Translations under genes and position numbers: made by a program
Part shown: one piece after another, positions 32,898 to 42,074 of the stretch
Position numbering within the stretch: position 1 is the stretch's first letter
Layout of the letters: each line of letters starts with the position of its first letter
The notes under the pieces: model-generated
Told to the model about the DNA's origin: nothing
The model's database searches: none
The model's input: the letters and a program-made list of their open reading frames with translations, nothing else
Source of the DNA: JANSWY01 sp965228955
GTDB lineage: Bacteria; Bacteroidota; Bacteroidia; Cytophagales; Cyclobacteriaceae
Reading direction: 5' to 3'
DNA length: 64,000 nucleotides
Assembly (NCBI GenBank): GCA_965228955.1
Contig: OZ245848.1
Location: 2,170,001-2,234,000 of the forward strand

Positions 32898-35800
32898 ATG
32901 GGATCTATTCCATTAAATAGCAGTTCTGGGAAAAGGTTAACTTCAGTGATTTTAGTTTTACTGGTCACTATTGGTGCGCTTTTTTCTTCCTTTCAATCCT
33001 CAGCTCAGTCCAAAAACGAAGAAATTCGAAGAAGCCAAAGAGCTATCTACATATTCAACTTCACGCAATATTTTACCTGGAGGAACTTCGATGAAATGGA
33101 AGTCTTTACAATCGGTGTTTTAGGTAACGACCCGATTTATAACAACCTCCTTACAATGGCTGAAAGCAGGACTGTTAGAAATAAGCCAATCAAAATTTTA
33201 AAGTTTCAAAGAATATCAGACATTGATAATGTACAACTCCTGTATGTTAATAAGGAATATAATTATGACATCAATGATGTAATTTCAGGGATTCAAGGTG
33301 ATAATGTTTTGCTGGTCAGTGAGAATTACCTATTCAATGAATCCATGATTAATGTGCTGGATATGGATGATGTTATCCAGTTTGAATTGAATGAAAACCG
33401 ATTAAGAAGGGAAGGCTTTATAGTACCATCTTCGTTAAGCAAATTGGCAGTCTCCTCATCTGAAGTATGGCAGGAATTATATCGACAATCAGAGAAGTCA
33501 CTATCATCTGAAAGAGAAAAGGTTGCAGAACAGCAAAAGATCCTAGACGAATTAAGTGAGCAAATAAAGGTTCAACAAGCATCTTTAACCAGGCAAAAAA
33601 CGGAGCTCAATCGTCAACAGAAGTTAATTGATTCGCAGAAGGATTCAATTGACATTCAAACCGCAGTAATCGAAGAAAAGCTTCAGCAAATTGATAGCGT
33701 ACAAGCTGATTTCGTCAATAAACAATTGCTATTGCAAGGTTTAGAAGATGAGATGAAGGGGCAAATCAAGGAGATGGATGCTCAGCAAAATAGAATCTTA
33801 GCGCAACAAGCAGACATTAGTAGACAGGATAGTATATTAATTAACCAATCTGAGTTTATTGATAGCCAGGAGTTTAAGATTTCTGAACAACAGACCAAAA
33901 TTGATACGCAAGAGAATAAACTCAACTTCCAACGAAACTTCACCTATCTTTTCATAGGATTATTTACCCTTGGTTTGATTACTAGTTTTTTCATATTCCG
34001 AGGATATAGATTTAAGCAAAAAGCAAATGAAGCTTTAGCGAAGAAGAATAAAGAAATTGAGACTCAGGCAATCGAACTGGCTGCCAGAAACGAAGAAATT
34101 CAAGAGTTCACATCTATTCTGAGAAAAAGAGAGGCAAACCTAAATTCACTTCTTGAGAATACAACAGATATTATATGGTCTATTGATAGGGACCTTGAAC
34201 TAATAGCATATAATGAAGCCTTCCAGGATGTCCTGGAAAACCTTACTCAACGTAGGCCTACCAACGGCGGAAAACTGAAGTTTGATTTATTGCCATACGA
34301 AATGGAGATATTCTGGGAGAAGAGCTATGAACGTGCATTTTTAGGTGAGCGATTTGTAGACGAATGGGAAATGAACCTTCCAGACAGAATTGTTACGTTT
34401 GAACTCTTCTTTAATCCAATTTTAGAAGATGGAGATGTAACAGGAGTTTCAGTGTTTGGTAGGGATATTAGTAAGCGAATCTTGGAAAACAGACAAAGAG
34501 AAAGATTCCAGAAGAGTTTAGAGTTACTGAACAACCTGGCATCCAAAGCTGATATTGATTTCCAACCACTAATGGTTGAAGCACTTGAATTAGCTATCAA
34601 TATGCTCAATATGTCATTTGCCGCGATATGCATAGTGGATCATATTGAATTTAAAGTATTAGAGTACAGTTTTTCGAGAGATCTCGAAATCAAGGATAAG
34701 AGTTTTGACATGAAAGACTCCTTAGTGAGTTTGATTTACAATCACGATAAGCTCTTTTCTCAATCCAGTTTAAGTGGAAATGAATTTACAAGTTATCATT
34801 CATTAACAGGGGATGCCGAATCTGTGATTGGTAATGTGATCAAAGTGGACCACCAGAAATACGGTGTAGTGTACTTCTCAGATTCCGCAACAAGGTTTGG
34901 TGGGTTTGATAGTTATGAACTTGAATTTACCCAACTGCTGTCCAACTGGATCGCATCCGAAATTGCTAAGAGTAATGCTAATGAACAGCTAAGGCTCGCA
35001 AAAGAAAACGCTGAAGCAGCAAGTAATGCTAAAGCAAGCTTCCTTTCAACAATTACTCACGAAATCAGAACACCACTGAATGGTATAATTGGTACTTCTT
35101 ACTTACTTCTGAATAAGGACCCAAAACCTAGCCAATTGGAGTATATTAAGATGCTGAAGTACAGTGGAGAAAATCTACTTTCTATTGTAAATGATGTTCT
35201 TGATTATAACAAAATAGAACAAGGCAAGCTGGAACTGGAAGTTGTGGACATGAACCTCAGAGAACTTACTGAGTCAATTGTGAATACTGCCAAGATAGCA
35301 GCGGATGAAAAGGATATTGCAGTCAATTTTGAGTATGATGCAGAATTGAAAGACTTCTATGGAGGTGACCCTACCAGAATTAGCCAGGTAGTTAATAACC
35401 TTGTAACCAACGCCATTAAATTTACTTCAAAAGGATCAGTCACCATTAAGGTTACCAAAGAAGAACCGATGGGTGGGGGAGATAAGGTAAAAATGGAAGT
35501 AATTGATACCGGAATCGGTATTAAGGATGAAATGCAAAGCAGGATCTTTGAAGAGTTTACTCAGGCTGATACTTCTACGTCAAGGGAATTTGGAGGTTCC
35601 GGGTTGGGACTCGCAATTTGTCAGAACCTTCTTAGATTGATGAAGTCCAAAATCCACTTGAAGAGTAAGTTTGGAGAAGGGTCTAATTTTTATTTCAGTC
35701 TTTCGCTCCCTTATAGTGATGCTCAAGCGATAATGGAACAGCAGGAGGGTGTATTTAGTGAAGCTAAGGATCTCAACGGTGTTAATATTCTTCTGGCGGA

Positions 35801-36515
35801 GGATAATAAATACAATATGGTAATCGCAAAAGACTTCCTCAACTCATGGGGAGCCGAGGTTACCACTGCAATGGATGGGAAACAAGCTCTGGAATCAGCT
35901 AAATCAAAAGAGTTTGATTTGATTCTAATGGATTTGCAAATGCCAATTATGGATGGTTATGAAGCTACAGAGTCCATCAGATCTTTGGAGGATCCATATT
36001 TTCAGGAGATACCAATTCTTGCATTATCAGCTTCAACATTAAGTAGGGTAAAAGCAAAGGCAATGAGTGCCGGAATGAATGGGTTTATCACTAAGCCATT
36101 TAACCCGGAAGATTTTTTTGGAAAAGTAAGGGAGCATTCAGTTGCTTCAGTTGAACTAGTTATGGATAATCAAAATACACCGCTTCATAAAAACGCAGGA
36201 GGAGCTCAGGACATCATAGAGAAATACATGGAGCTTTTTGTGAAGAGTATGGAGGAATCAATCGTCGGTCTGGATGAGGCAATTAAGAAAAAGGACGGAG
36301 AGCAAATTGAAGCAATTACGCACAAAGTGAAATCCGGTTTACGCTATGTTGGGCAAAATCAACTAGCTGATCGGGCAGAATTTTTTGAAGAATCCTTAAT
36401 AAATGGTACAGATATTTCCGAGCTTCTCTCGGAAGTGGAAAATTATTTGGTAGATTTGGTCAAAGCTGTAGATTCCGTCAAGTCTAAATTGGGCGACTCG
36501 AAGGAATCTGCTTAA
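32898..36515 (+). CDS. YfiR-domain hybrid histidine kinase
   Basis: A 1205-residue multi-domain kinase. After a signal segment, residues 40-195 match the periplasmic YfiR/DUF4154 fold (AIYIFNFTQYFTWRNFDEMEVFTIGVLG). A long Gln-rich coiled coil (about 200-350), one membrane helix (about 353-373), a PAS domain (about 415-540) and a GAF-like domain (560-700) follow. Then come HisKA with phospho-accepting H721 (THEIRTPLNG), HATPase_c (GGSGLGLAICQNLLRL), a receiver (LILMDLQMP) and an Hpt domain (ITHKVKSGLRYVG). The phosphorelay His-Asp-His is thus complete in one chain. The lone receiver 31 bases downstream is the likely next acceptor. In Pseudomonas YfiR is a separate periplasmic regulator of a cyclase; here it is built into the kinase. 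Confidence 0.9.
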   Translation: MGSIPLNSSSGKRLTSVILVLLVTIGALFSSFQSSAQSKNEEIRRSQRAIYIFNFTQYFTWRNFDEMEVFTIGVLGNDPIYNNLLTMAESRTVRNKPIKILKFQRISDIDNVQLLYVNKEYNYDINDVISGIQGDNVLLVSENYLFNESMINVLDMDDVIQFELNENRLRREGFIVPSSLSKLAVSSSEVWQELYRQSEKSLSSEREKVAEQQKILDELSEQIKVQQASLTRQKTELNRQQKLIDSQKDSIDIQTAVIEEKLQQIDSVQADFVNKQLLLQGLEDEMKGQIKEMDAQQNRILAQQADISRQDSILINQSEFIDSQEFKISEQQTKIDTQENKLNFQRNFTYLFIGLFTLGLITSFFIFRGYRFKQKANEALAKKNKEIETQAIELAARNEEIQEFTSILRKREANLNSLLENTTDIIWSIDRDLELIAYNEAFQDVLENLTQRRPTNGGKLKFDLLPYEMEIFWEKSYERAFLGERFVDEWEMNLPDRIVTFELFFNPILEDGDVTGVSVFGRDISKRILENRQRERFQKSLELLNNLASKADIDFQPLMVEALELAINMLNMSFAAICIVDHIEFKVLEYSFSRDLEIKDKSFDMKDSLVSLIYNHDKLFSQSSLSGNEFTSYHSLTGDAESVIGNVIKVDHQKYGVVYFSDSATRFGGFDSYELEFTQLLSNWIASEIAKSNANEQLRLAKENAEAASNAKASFLSTITHEIRTPLNGIIGTSYLLLNKDPKPSQLEYIKMLKYSGENLLSIVNDVLDYNKIEQGKLELEVVDMNLRELTESIVNTAKIAADEKDIAVNFEYDAELKDFYGGDPTRISQVVNNLVTNAIKFTSKGSVTIKVTKEEPMGGGDKVKMEVIDTGIGIKDEMQSRIFEEFTQADTSTSREFGGSGLGLAICQNLLRLMKSKIHLKSKFGEGSNFYFSLSLPYSDAQAIMEQQEGVFSEAKDLNGVNILLAEDNKYNMVIAKDFLNSWGAEVTTAMDGKQALESAKSKEFDLILMDLQMPIMDGYEATESIRSLEDPYFQEIPILALSASTLSRVKAKAMSAGMNGFITKPFNPEDFFGKVREHSVASVELVMDNQNTPLHKNAGGAQDIIEKYMELFVKSMEESIVGLDEAIKKKDGEQIEAITHKVKSGLRYVGQNQLADRAEFFEESLINGTDISELLSEVENYLVDLVKAVDSVKSKLGDSKESA

Positions 36516-36546
36516 AGAATTTACCGATACCTAACCATTACTTACT

Positions 36547-36915
36547 ATGGCTAAAATCAAATGTGTCGCTGTTGATGACGACCTTTTTATGTTAGCAATT
36601 ATTGAAGATCTCGTTAAGCAATTTCCTGATTTGGAACTTGTTGGGTCTTTTCACAACTCTGTTGAAGCTACCACAGGGATTACAAAACAAAAACCAGATT
36701 TGATCTTCCTTGACATACTAATGCCTGGACTAAATGGTCTTGATGTACTAGATGTAATGGATATTCGCCCTTACGTAATAGTTATTTCTGGTAAGAAGGA
36801 AATAAAGGAGTCAGTTTTGGAGCATCCGCAGGTAGTGGATTTCCTGGAAAAACCTGTTGAAACTGAGGTTTTTCAAGCTGCTGTTGATAAGTGCAAGCAA
36901 ATCATTGCTGGCTAA
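36547..36915 (+). CDS. Single-domain response regulator
   Basis: A 122-residue receiver with acidic pocket DDD (VAVDDDLFM), phospho-acceptor Asp in LIFLDILMPG, the Ser of VVISGKKE and the Lys of DFLEKPVE. There is no output domain. It probably accepts phosphate from the Hpt domain of the hybrid kinase just upstream and acts by protein contact. Its stop overlaps the start of the editing protein by one base (TAATG), so the two are translationally coupled. Confidence 0.9.
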   Translation: MAKIKCVAVDDDLFMLAIIEDLVKQFPDLELVGSFHNSVEATTGITKQKPDLIFLDILMPGLNGLDVLDVMDIRPYVIVISGKKEIKESVLEHPQVVDFLEKPVETEVFQAAVDKCKQIIAG

Positions 36916-37397
36916 TGTCTCAAAACGTCCTTGAAACATTAAATGATCTCGGGATACCATTCTTTGAGAAAACACACCCTCCTGTTAATACAATGGAAGA
37001 AGCAGAATTGCACTGGGGAGATCTGGATGCTATTTTCTGCAAAAATCTATTCTTAAGAGATTACAAAGGGAAACAACACTATCTTGTCATACTACCTATT
37101 GACAAACAATTAGATATTAAAGAGTTTGCAGATCGCTTCGATATAAACCGCCCAGGATTTGCATCTGAGCAGAGATTAGAAAAGTATCTTAAGTTAAAGC
37201 CTGGCTCAGTATCACCCTTTGGATTGATAAACGATGAAGCCAATCATGTAATTGTTAAATTGGATCAATCATTGTCAAATGGGAGGGATGTAGCCTTTCA
37301 CCCAAATATTAATACATCCACTTTAGTAATTTCAGGGCCTGATTTCAGGAAGTATATGGATTGGGTTGGAAATACATTTGAGTTTGTTGATCTCTAA
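36915..37397 (+). CDS. Prolyl-tRNA editing protein (YbaK/ProX type)
   Basis: About 160 residues from ATG 36915, which overlaps the preceding stop. It is a stand-alone YbaK/EbsC-fold deacylase of the ProX (ProXp-ala, PrdX) type: FFEKTHPPVNTMEEAE, then KNLFLRDYKGKQHYLVIL with the conserved Lys, and GSVSPFGLIND. It removes alanine wrongly loaded on tRNA-Pro. Its coupling to a response regulator is probably positional rather than functional. Confidence 0.87.
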   Translation: MSQNVLETLNDLGIPFFEKTHPPVNTMEEAELHWGDLDAIFCKNLFLRDYKGKQHYLVILPIDKQLDIKEFADRFDINRPGFASEQRLEKYLKLKPGSVSPFGLINDEANHVIVKLDQSLSNGRDVAFHPNINTSTLVISGPDFRKYMDWVGNTFEFVDL

Positions 37398-37471
37398 TCT
37401 TAACATATTTTAACACTATCCATTCAACCTGTAATTGACCAAATGCATTTTGTAGTCAAAGGTCAATTATT

Positions 37472-39946
37472 ATGTTCAAATACAGACTATTGGGATTTTT
37501 TTGGATTCTGACACTGTCAGCTCTTTCTCAAAATGAAATTCCCGATTCATTTATTATTAGTTCCATTGAGGTAGAAGGGAATACCACTACAGATTCACAA
37601 TTGTTAAAGTCAATTTCAGGTCTACAGATAGGCCAGAGAATTGATTCAAACGATGGAGATATTAACAGGGCCATTAAGAAATTATGGCAACAAGGTTTAT
37701 TTGATGATGTTGCCATTGAAGTGATTCAAGATAAAATGGATCGGTATGGAATTGTGATATCAATCATTGAAGTACCCAGGTTGAAGGATTTTAAATTCTC
37801 AGGTTTAAAAGGAAAAGAAGCCAATAGTCTTAAAAACGATCTAAACCTGAGGAAAGGAATACGGGTTAACCGAAAACTGTTGGGCTACATAAGAAATCAG
37901 GTTTTGAATGATTTAAAAGACAAAGGATATTACCTTTCTGAAGTAACAATTGACCAGGAAAAAGAAAATGGTTTTGTCAAACTCAATATTAATATTGAAA
38001 AGAATAACCGTTTCAAACTTTCCAAAATTGACTTTAGTGGTAATACTGCCATATCAGATAAAAAACTCAAACGAACTATTAAATCGATTCGACAAAAGGG
38101 AGAGTTACGCTTTGCAAGTAGAAAGTATACGCCTTTATCACTTGAAGAATTGGAGAATGAATTATCACAACTCTATCATTCCAAAGGACATATTGATTTC
38201 GAATTTATAAATGTAGACTCAGTATTGAACACCGATAAAGGAGAGGTGACATTAACTATTGAGTTAGAAGAAGGGAACCCTTATAAAATCAAGGAATTAG
38301 TCATTGAAGGAAATGAGACTTATAGTGATGAACAACTTAAAGAGATTCTAGATGTCCAAATTGGAGATATCTATAATCAGGAGTTGATTGATTCCAGACT
38401 CAGGTTTAACCCTAAAGGACAAGACGTATCTGGTCTTTATATGGATAATGGATTCTTGTTTTTTAATGTAAATACCACATTAATTCCCACTGGCGATGAT
38501 GAAGTTAAGCTGATTGTTAGCATACAGGAAGGGCCAGAAGCTATCATCGATAAAGTATCTATTGCAGGAAATACAATCACCAAAGAAGAGGTTTTGATGC
38601 GGGAGATTACAACATTGCCGGGTAATGTATTTAGACGGAGCGATGTAATGAGATCTCAATCTAGTCTTGCAATGCTTGGATTCATTGACCCTGAAAAACT
38701 TAATGTGGTACCTATTCCAAACCTCAAAAAAGGAACTGTGGATCTGGAATATCAAATTACTGAAAGACCAAATGACAGAATTGAACTATCGGGTACCTGG
38801 GGAGCTGCTATTGGATTAACTGGTTCATTGGGCTTTAGTATGAATAACTTTGCAATGAGTAATCTATTCAAACCTAAATTATGGAACCCGTATCCAAATG
38901 GAAATGGAGAACGTCTAGCTGTCCGAGTTCAATCTAACGGCAATAACTACAATAGCTACTCCCTTCAGTATAGCAATCCTTGGATATCTGAAACCAAACC
39001 AGTTAATTTCTTTACAAATTTAGTTCATACTAGAATATCAAATGATTTAAGCGAAGAGCTTGAAGATGGCACGACAAATAGTTATACTGAGAGATTGAAT
39101 ATATCTGGAGTGACTTTAGGTTTAGCTAGAAGACTTGATTGGTTTGATAGGTATTGGTCGCTAAGTAATTCTGTTTCTTTCAATAAGTACACTTTCAATA
39201 ATTACGATAACGCCCTGGATATACGAGATGGAGAAACTTACAACTTCACTCTAAACACCACATTATCAAGAAATAACCTAAATCATCCATTTTACCCAAC
39301 TTCTGGTTCGAATCTGTCATTGAGTCTTTCCGTGACTCCTCCATATTCTCTATTAACACAAAAAGATTACGGTGACTTAAATAATGCAGATCGATACAAA
39401 TGGGCAGAGTATTTCAAATTCATGGCTGATTTCAAGCATCATCAATCACTTGTTGGGAAGCTGGTGTTGAAAACCGGGGCACATTTTGGTATGGTTAATA
39501 ACTACTCAAACAATAACCCTCTGGGCCCTTTTGAACGATTCCAAATGGGAGGTTCGGGTCTTACAGGATTCAATCAGTTTTTAGGAAATGATATTATTAG
39601 CCTGAGAGGATACCAGGCTGATGCATTGATTCCTGTAACAAATGACGGCCTGGAAGGAGGTACTGTTTTCAATAAGTTTAATGTAGAATTGAGATATCCA
39701 GTGATGCTTTCATCTGGTATGTCTGCTTACGTTTATGGGTTTGCCGAAGCTGGCAATACATGGGGTGAATTGAATACTTATGATCCATTTAAATTATACA
39801 AATCAGTGGGATTTGGTGCACAGTTTAGCATTCCAATGATGGGGCAGGTTGGAGTTAACTGGGGATATGGGTTTGATAGAATTCCTGGTTCAAATAAAGT
39901 GAGCGGTAGTAATTTTCAATTTACCATCGGCGTGCCAATCAGATGA
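37472..39946 (+). CDS. BamA-like outer-membrane protein (POTRA plus barrel)
   Basis: An 824-residue protein: signal peptide (about 1-20), about five POTRA repeats (25-420; for example ISSIEVEGNTTTDSQLLKSI and IKELVIEGNETYSDEQLKEIL), and a C-terminal Omp85 barrel with the loop-6-like block ISLRGYQ and a final strand NFQFTIGVPIR. BamA inserts beta-barrel proteins into the outer membrane; TamA-like roles are possible, since no bam neighbours (skp, uppS) are present here. It could be a second Omp85 protein. Its stop abuts the stop of the convergent DUF4249 gene with no spacer. Confidence 0.85.
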   Translation: MFKYRLLGFFWILTLSALSQNEIPDSFIISSIEVEGNTTTDSQLLKSISGLQIGQRIDSNDGDINRAIKKLWQQGLFDDVAIEVIQDKMDRYGIVISIIEVPRLKDFKFSGLKGKEANSLKNDLNLRKGIRVNRKLLGYIRNQVLNDLKDKGYYLSEVTIDQEKENGFVKLNINIEKNNRFKLSKIDFSGNTAISDKKLKRTIKSIRQKGELRFASRKYTPLSLEELENELSQLYHSKGHIDFEFINVDSVLNTDKGEVTLTIELEEGNPYKIKELVIEGNETYSDEQLKEILDVQIGDIYNQELIDSRLRFNPKGQDVSGLYMDNGFLFFNVNTTLIPTGDDEVKLIVSIQEGPEAIIDKVSIAGNTITKEEVLMREITTLPGNVFRRSDVMRSQSSLAMLGFIDPEKLNVVPIPNLKKGTVDLEYQITERPNDRIELSGTWGAAIGLTGSLGFSMNNFAMSNLFKPKLWNPYPNGNGERLAVRVQSNGNNYNSYSLQYSNPWISETKPVNFFTNLVHTRISNDLSEELEDGTTNSYTERLNISGVTLGLARRLDWFDRYWSLSNSVSFNKYTFNNYDNALDIRDGETYNFTLNTTLSRNNLNHPFYPTSGSNLSLSLSVTPPYSLLTQKDYGDLNNADRYKWAEYFKFMADFKHHQSLVGKLVLKTGAHFGMVNNYSNNNPLGPFERFQMGGSGLTGFNQFLGNDIISLRGYQADALIPVTNDGLEGGTVFNKFNVELRYPVMLSSGMSAYVYGFAEAGNTWGELNTYDPFKLYKSVGFGAQFSIPMMGQVGVNWGYGFDRIPGSNKVSGSNFQFTIGVPIR

Positions 39947-41017
39947 CTAATTGGTAGTTAACCAATAGCTAGGTCTCGCAAATGAACTGTTTGGAACAGT
40001 CGAACATTGTAAGCATTGCTGCGGGTAATCACCAAAAGGACGGCTTGCATTGTACTCGCAGGGGTCTCTGAATTCATTTGTGACCTGATCAGGGAAAACA
40101 GCAAATCTTGTAGTGTCGGTTAAAAGTGCCTGGAAAAATCCCTGGGCATTTTCGTTTGGGTCATCGGGTACGATATTTCCTATTGCCAGACCAGGCGGTT
40201 GATCAAAAAGTGAACCCTGGTTTTCTGTTAGCACTTTAATATCGTTCATGTAAGTGTAGCTTTGTTCTGACATGGACAATTGATATACACTAAAAATATG
40301 CTTTGTTAGAAACGAATCATCCACAGGTCTCGAGAATAAAGTGGGGTCATTATATTCACTTCCTTGAAATGATACTGTAGTAAACAGCTCAATAGTTTGA
40401 GCGCCAACTGGTTGTGTAATGTAACATGGTGGTGGAATGGTTCCAAACGGATCAGGAAAGTCAGTAGGCAGGAATTGATATACTTCATCAGCAACCCATT
40501 GAATAAAAAGTTCTTCATCCGTAGATGGAATTGAAGATGTTATTTCAGTAAACAGCGTTTCTGTTTGAATATCAATACCCAAATCTGATGTCGAGGTTTC
40601 AAGGCCTTGTCTCCAGGATAGTTCATCCTCCATTTTATAAGACGGCATGGTGTCAGGTAAGGAACGGTAGGTGTTACCTGTGACAAGTTGCACTTGTATA
40701 TGATATGCATTTCCTGGAACGCCCGGAACAATTGTCCCACTACTAACATACAAGCCATCACCTTCATCTTCTAGCTCCTCCGAATTGCCTTCGTTATCGA
40801 ACAACATCACACATGCCCCACGGACTGGCACTGGGATTCCACCAGTAGTTGATGTCTGATTTACATTTACCACGGCTTTTCCTGGAGCCTGACGAACATT
40901 ACCTGTAATTACTATTTGAGGTTCTGTTTTATCTTCAATCAAAAAAAACTCATCCTCACATCCAGTAAAAAGGAGAGCTAGCGTAAATAAACTATATGTA
41001 AATTGTCTCAACTTCAT
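39947..41017 (-). CDS. DUF4249 lipoprotein, second copy
   Basis: About 356 residues from ATG 41017, chosen because it begins a lipoprotein signal (MKLRQFTYSLFTLALLFTGC) just after the stop of the previous gene. Starts further upstream would run far into that gene. The mature protein has the DUF4249 pattern: a beta-rich N-terminus (PQIVITGNVRQAPGKAVVNVNQT), GACVMLFDNEG and a conserved Cys-rich end (CEYNASRPFGDYPQQCLQC). It resembles the protein encoded just upstream over its full length, so the pair arose by duplication. DUF4249 proteins accompany TonB receptors and are thought to be surface-exposed partners. Confidence 0.82.
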   Translation of the reverse strand: MKLRQFTYSLFTLALLFTGCEDEFFLIEDKTEPQIVITGNVRQAPGKAVVNVNQTSTTGGIPVPVRGACVMLFDNEGNSEELEDEGDGLYVSSGTIVPGVPGNAYHIQVQLVTGNTYRSLPDTMPSYKMEDELSWRQGLETSTSDLGIDIQTETLFTEITSSIPSTDEELFIQWVADEVYQFLPTDFPDPFGTIPPPCYITQPVGAQTIELFTTVSFQGSEYNDPTLFSRPVDDSFLTKHIFSVYQLSMSEQSYTYMNDIKVLTENQGSLFDQPPGLAIGNIVPDDPNENAQGFFQALLTDTTRFAVFPDQVTNEFRDPCEYNASRPFGDYPQQCLQCSTVPNSSFARPSYWLTTN

Positions 41018-41018
41018 T

Positions 41019-42074
41019 TTAGTCAACTTCATCAAAAAACGATGGTCTGGTAAATGTACTATTAGCCAATAAACTACAATCCCAACACGGAGGTTCTGGT
41101 CTTCCATCAGAACAACCGTGAGTTCGAACCAGTGAAGGTAGATTTGGAATCTCATCCGGATAAATTGCAAACCTGAAAACAGAGTAATTAACTGCCTGGA
41201 AATAGCCGTGAACTACTACATCGGAGTTGGTACTTCTTAAATTCCCAATCACTCGGCCAGGAGGTGAGTCAAAGATGCTTCCTGTGTTTTCATTTAGTGT
41301 TTTAATATTCTCAAGATGTCTGAAGTTTGATTCAGTAATCGATAATTGTGTAATCGTAAATATTCTTTTTCTCAGAAATGAATCATCTATTTCCCTCATG
41401 AAAAACTGATTCTCTTCAATAGAGTTACCGTCAAAATCTTCTGATGAAAACAATCTGATTTCGGTACTCCCAATTGGTCTTGTGATGTAGCATGGTGGGG
41501 GTGGAGTGAACTGAATAAATTGAATAAGCTGTAGAAATTGGTAAACCTCTTCGATTTCCCATAATACAAATGTTTTTTCCTCCGTGTTGATGTTATCGAT
41601 CTTCAGACTTCCATAAACAACGGGAGTCTCAACATCAATTCCCAAACTTGTAGTGGTTGTGAAAAGACCTTGCTCCCATTCTATAGAAAAATCTGGGATT
41701 GTTGAAGTTGGTAATCTTTCTGGTTCGGAGACTATTTCCGTTCCATCTGGCAGAACAATTTCTATGTGATACGACATTCCTGGAGTCCCTTTTATGAGTA
41801 CTCCTGACATTTCATAATTCCCAGCTCCATTAGCCCGAAATTCTTCACTATTATTCTGACTATCAATGAGTTTAACGCAGGCACCATTAACAGCCACAGG
41901 TACTTTGCTGCCTTTCTTAGTTTGTTGGATTAAAATGTTATAAGGGCCATCGCTTTGATTAATTTCTCCAGTAATTACATATTCCATGTCGGAATTTGTT
42001 TGAAGACCAAAGTCAAATTGTTCTTCACAGGAAATAATTAATACCGGCAATATGTAGATCAACCTCTTCATCAT
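41019..42074 (-). CDS. DUF4249 lipoprotein, first copy
   Basis: A 351-residue lipoprotein (signal ending LIISC) with the same order of blocks as its neighbour: ITGEINQSDGPYNILIQQT, GACVKLIDSQN, PPPCYITRPIGSTEIRLF, GSIFDSPPGRVIGNL and a Cys-rich end with CWDC. Its ATG overlaps the stop of the TonB receptor (ATGA), showing translational coupling. The receptor and the two lipoproteins probably form one surface complex; the ligand is unknown. Confidence 0.85.
   Translation of the reverse strand: MMKRLIYILPVLIISCEEQFDFGLQTNSDMEYVITGEINQSDGPYNILIQQTKKGSKVPVAVNGACVKLIDSQNNSEEFRANGAGNYEMSGVLIKGTPGMSYHIEIVLPDGTEIVSEPERLPTSTIPDFSIEWEQGLFTTTTSLGIDVETPVVYGSLKIDNINTEEKTFVLWEIEEVYQFLQLIQFIQFTPPPPCYITRPIGSTEIRLFSSEDFDGNSIEENQFFMREIDDSFLRKRIFTITQLSITESNFRHLENIKTLNENTGSIFDSPPGRVIGNLRSTNSDVVVHGYFQAVNYSVFRFAIYPDEIPNLPSLVRTHGCSDGRPEPPCWDCSLLANSTFTRPSFFDEVD

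Noticed and set aside
33480..33930. Tandem repeat in the kinase gene (Gln-rich stretch)
   Set aside because: The pattern is a protein coiled coil with heptad-like Gln and Ile spacing; at the DNA level there is no regular repeat unit.
36774..36779. TACGTA hexamer inside the single-domain response regulator gene
   Set aside because: It is a single hexamer in coding sequence without a second arm. Several other lone copies occur in coding regions (for example near 32854 and 56457) and are expected by chance.
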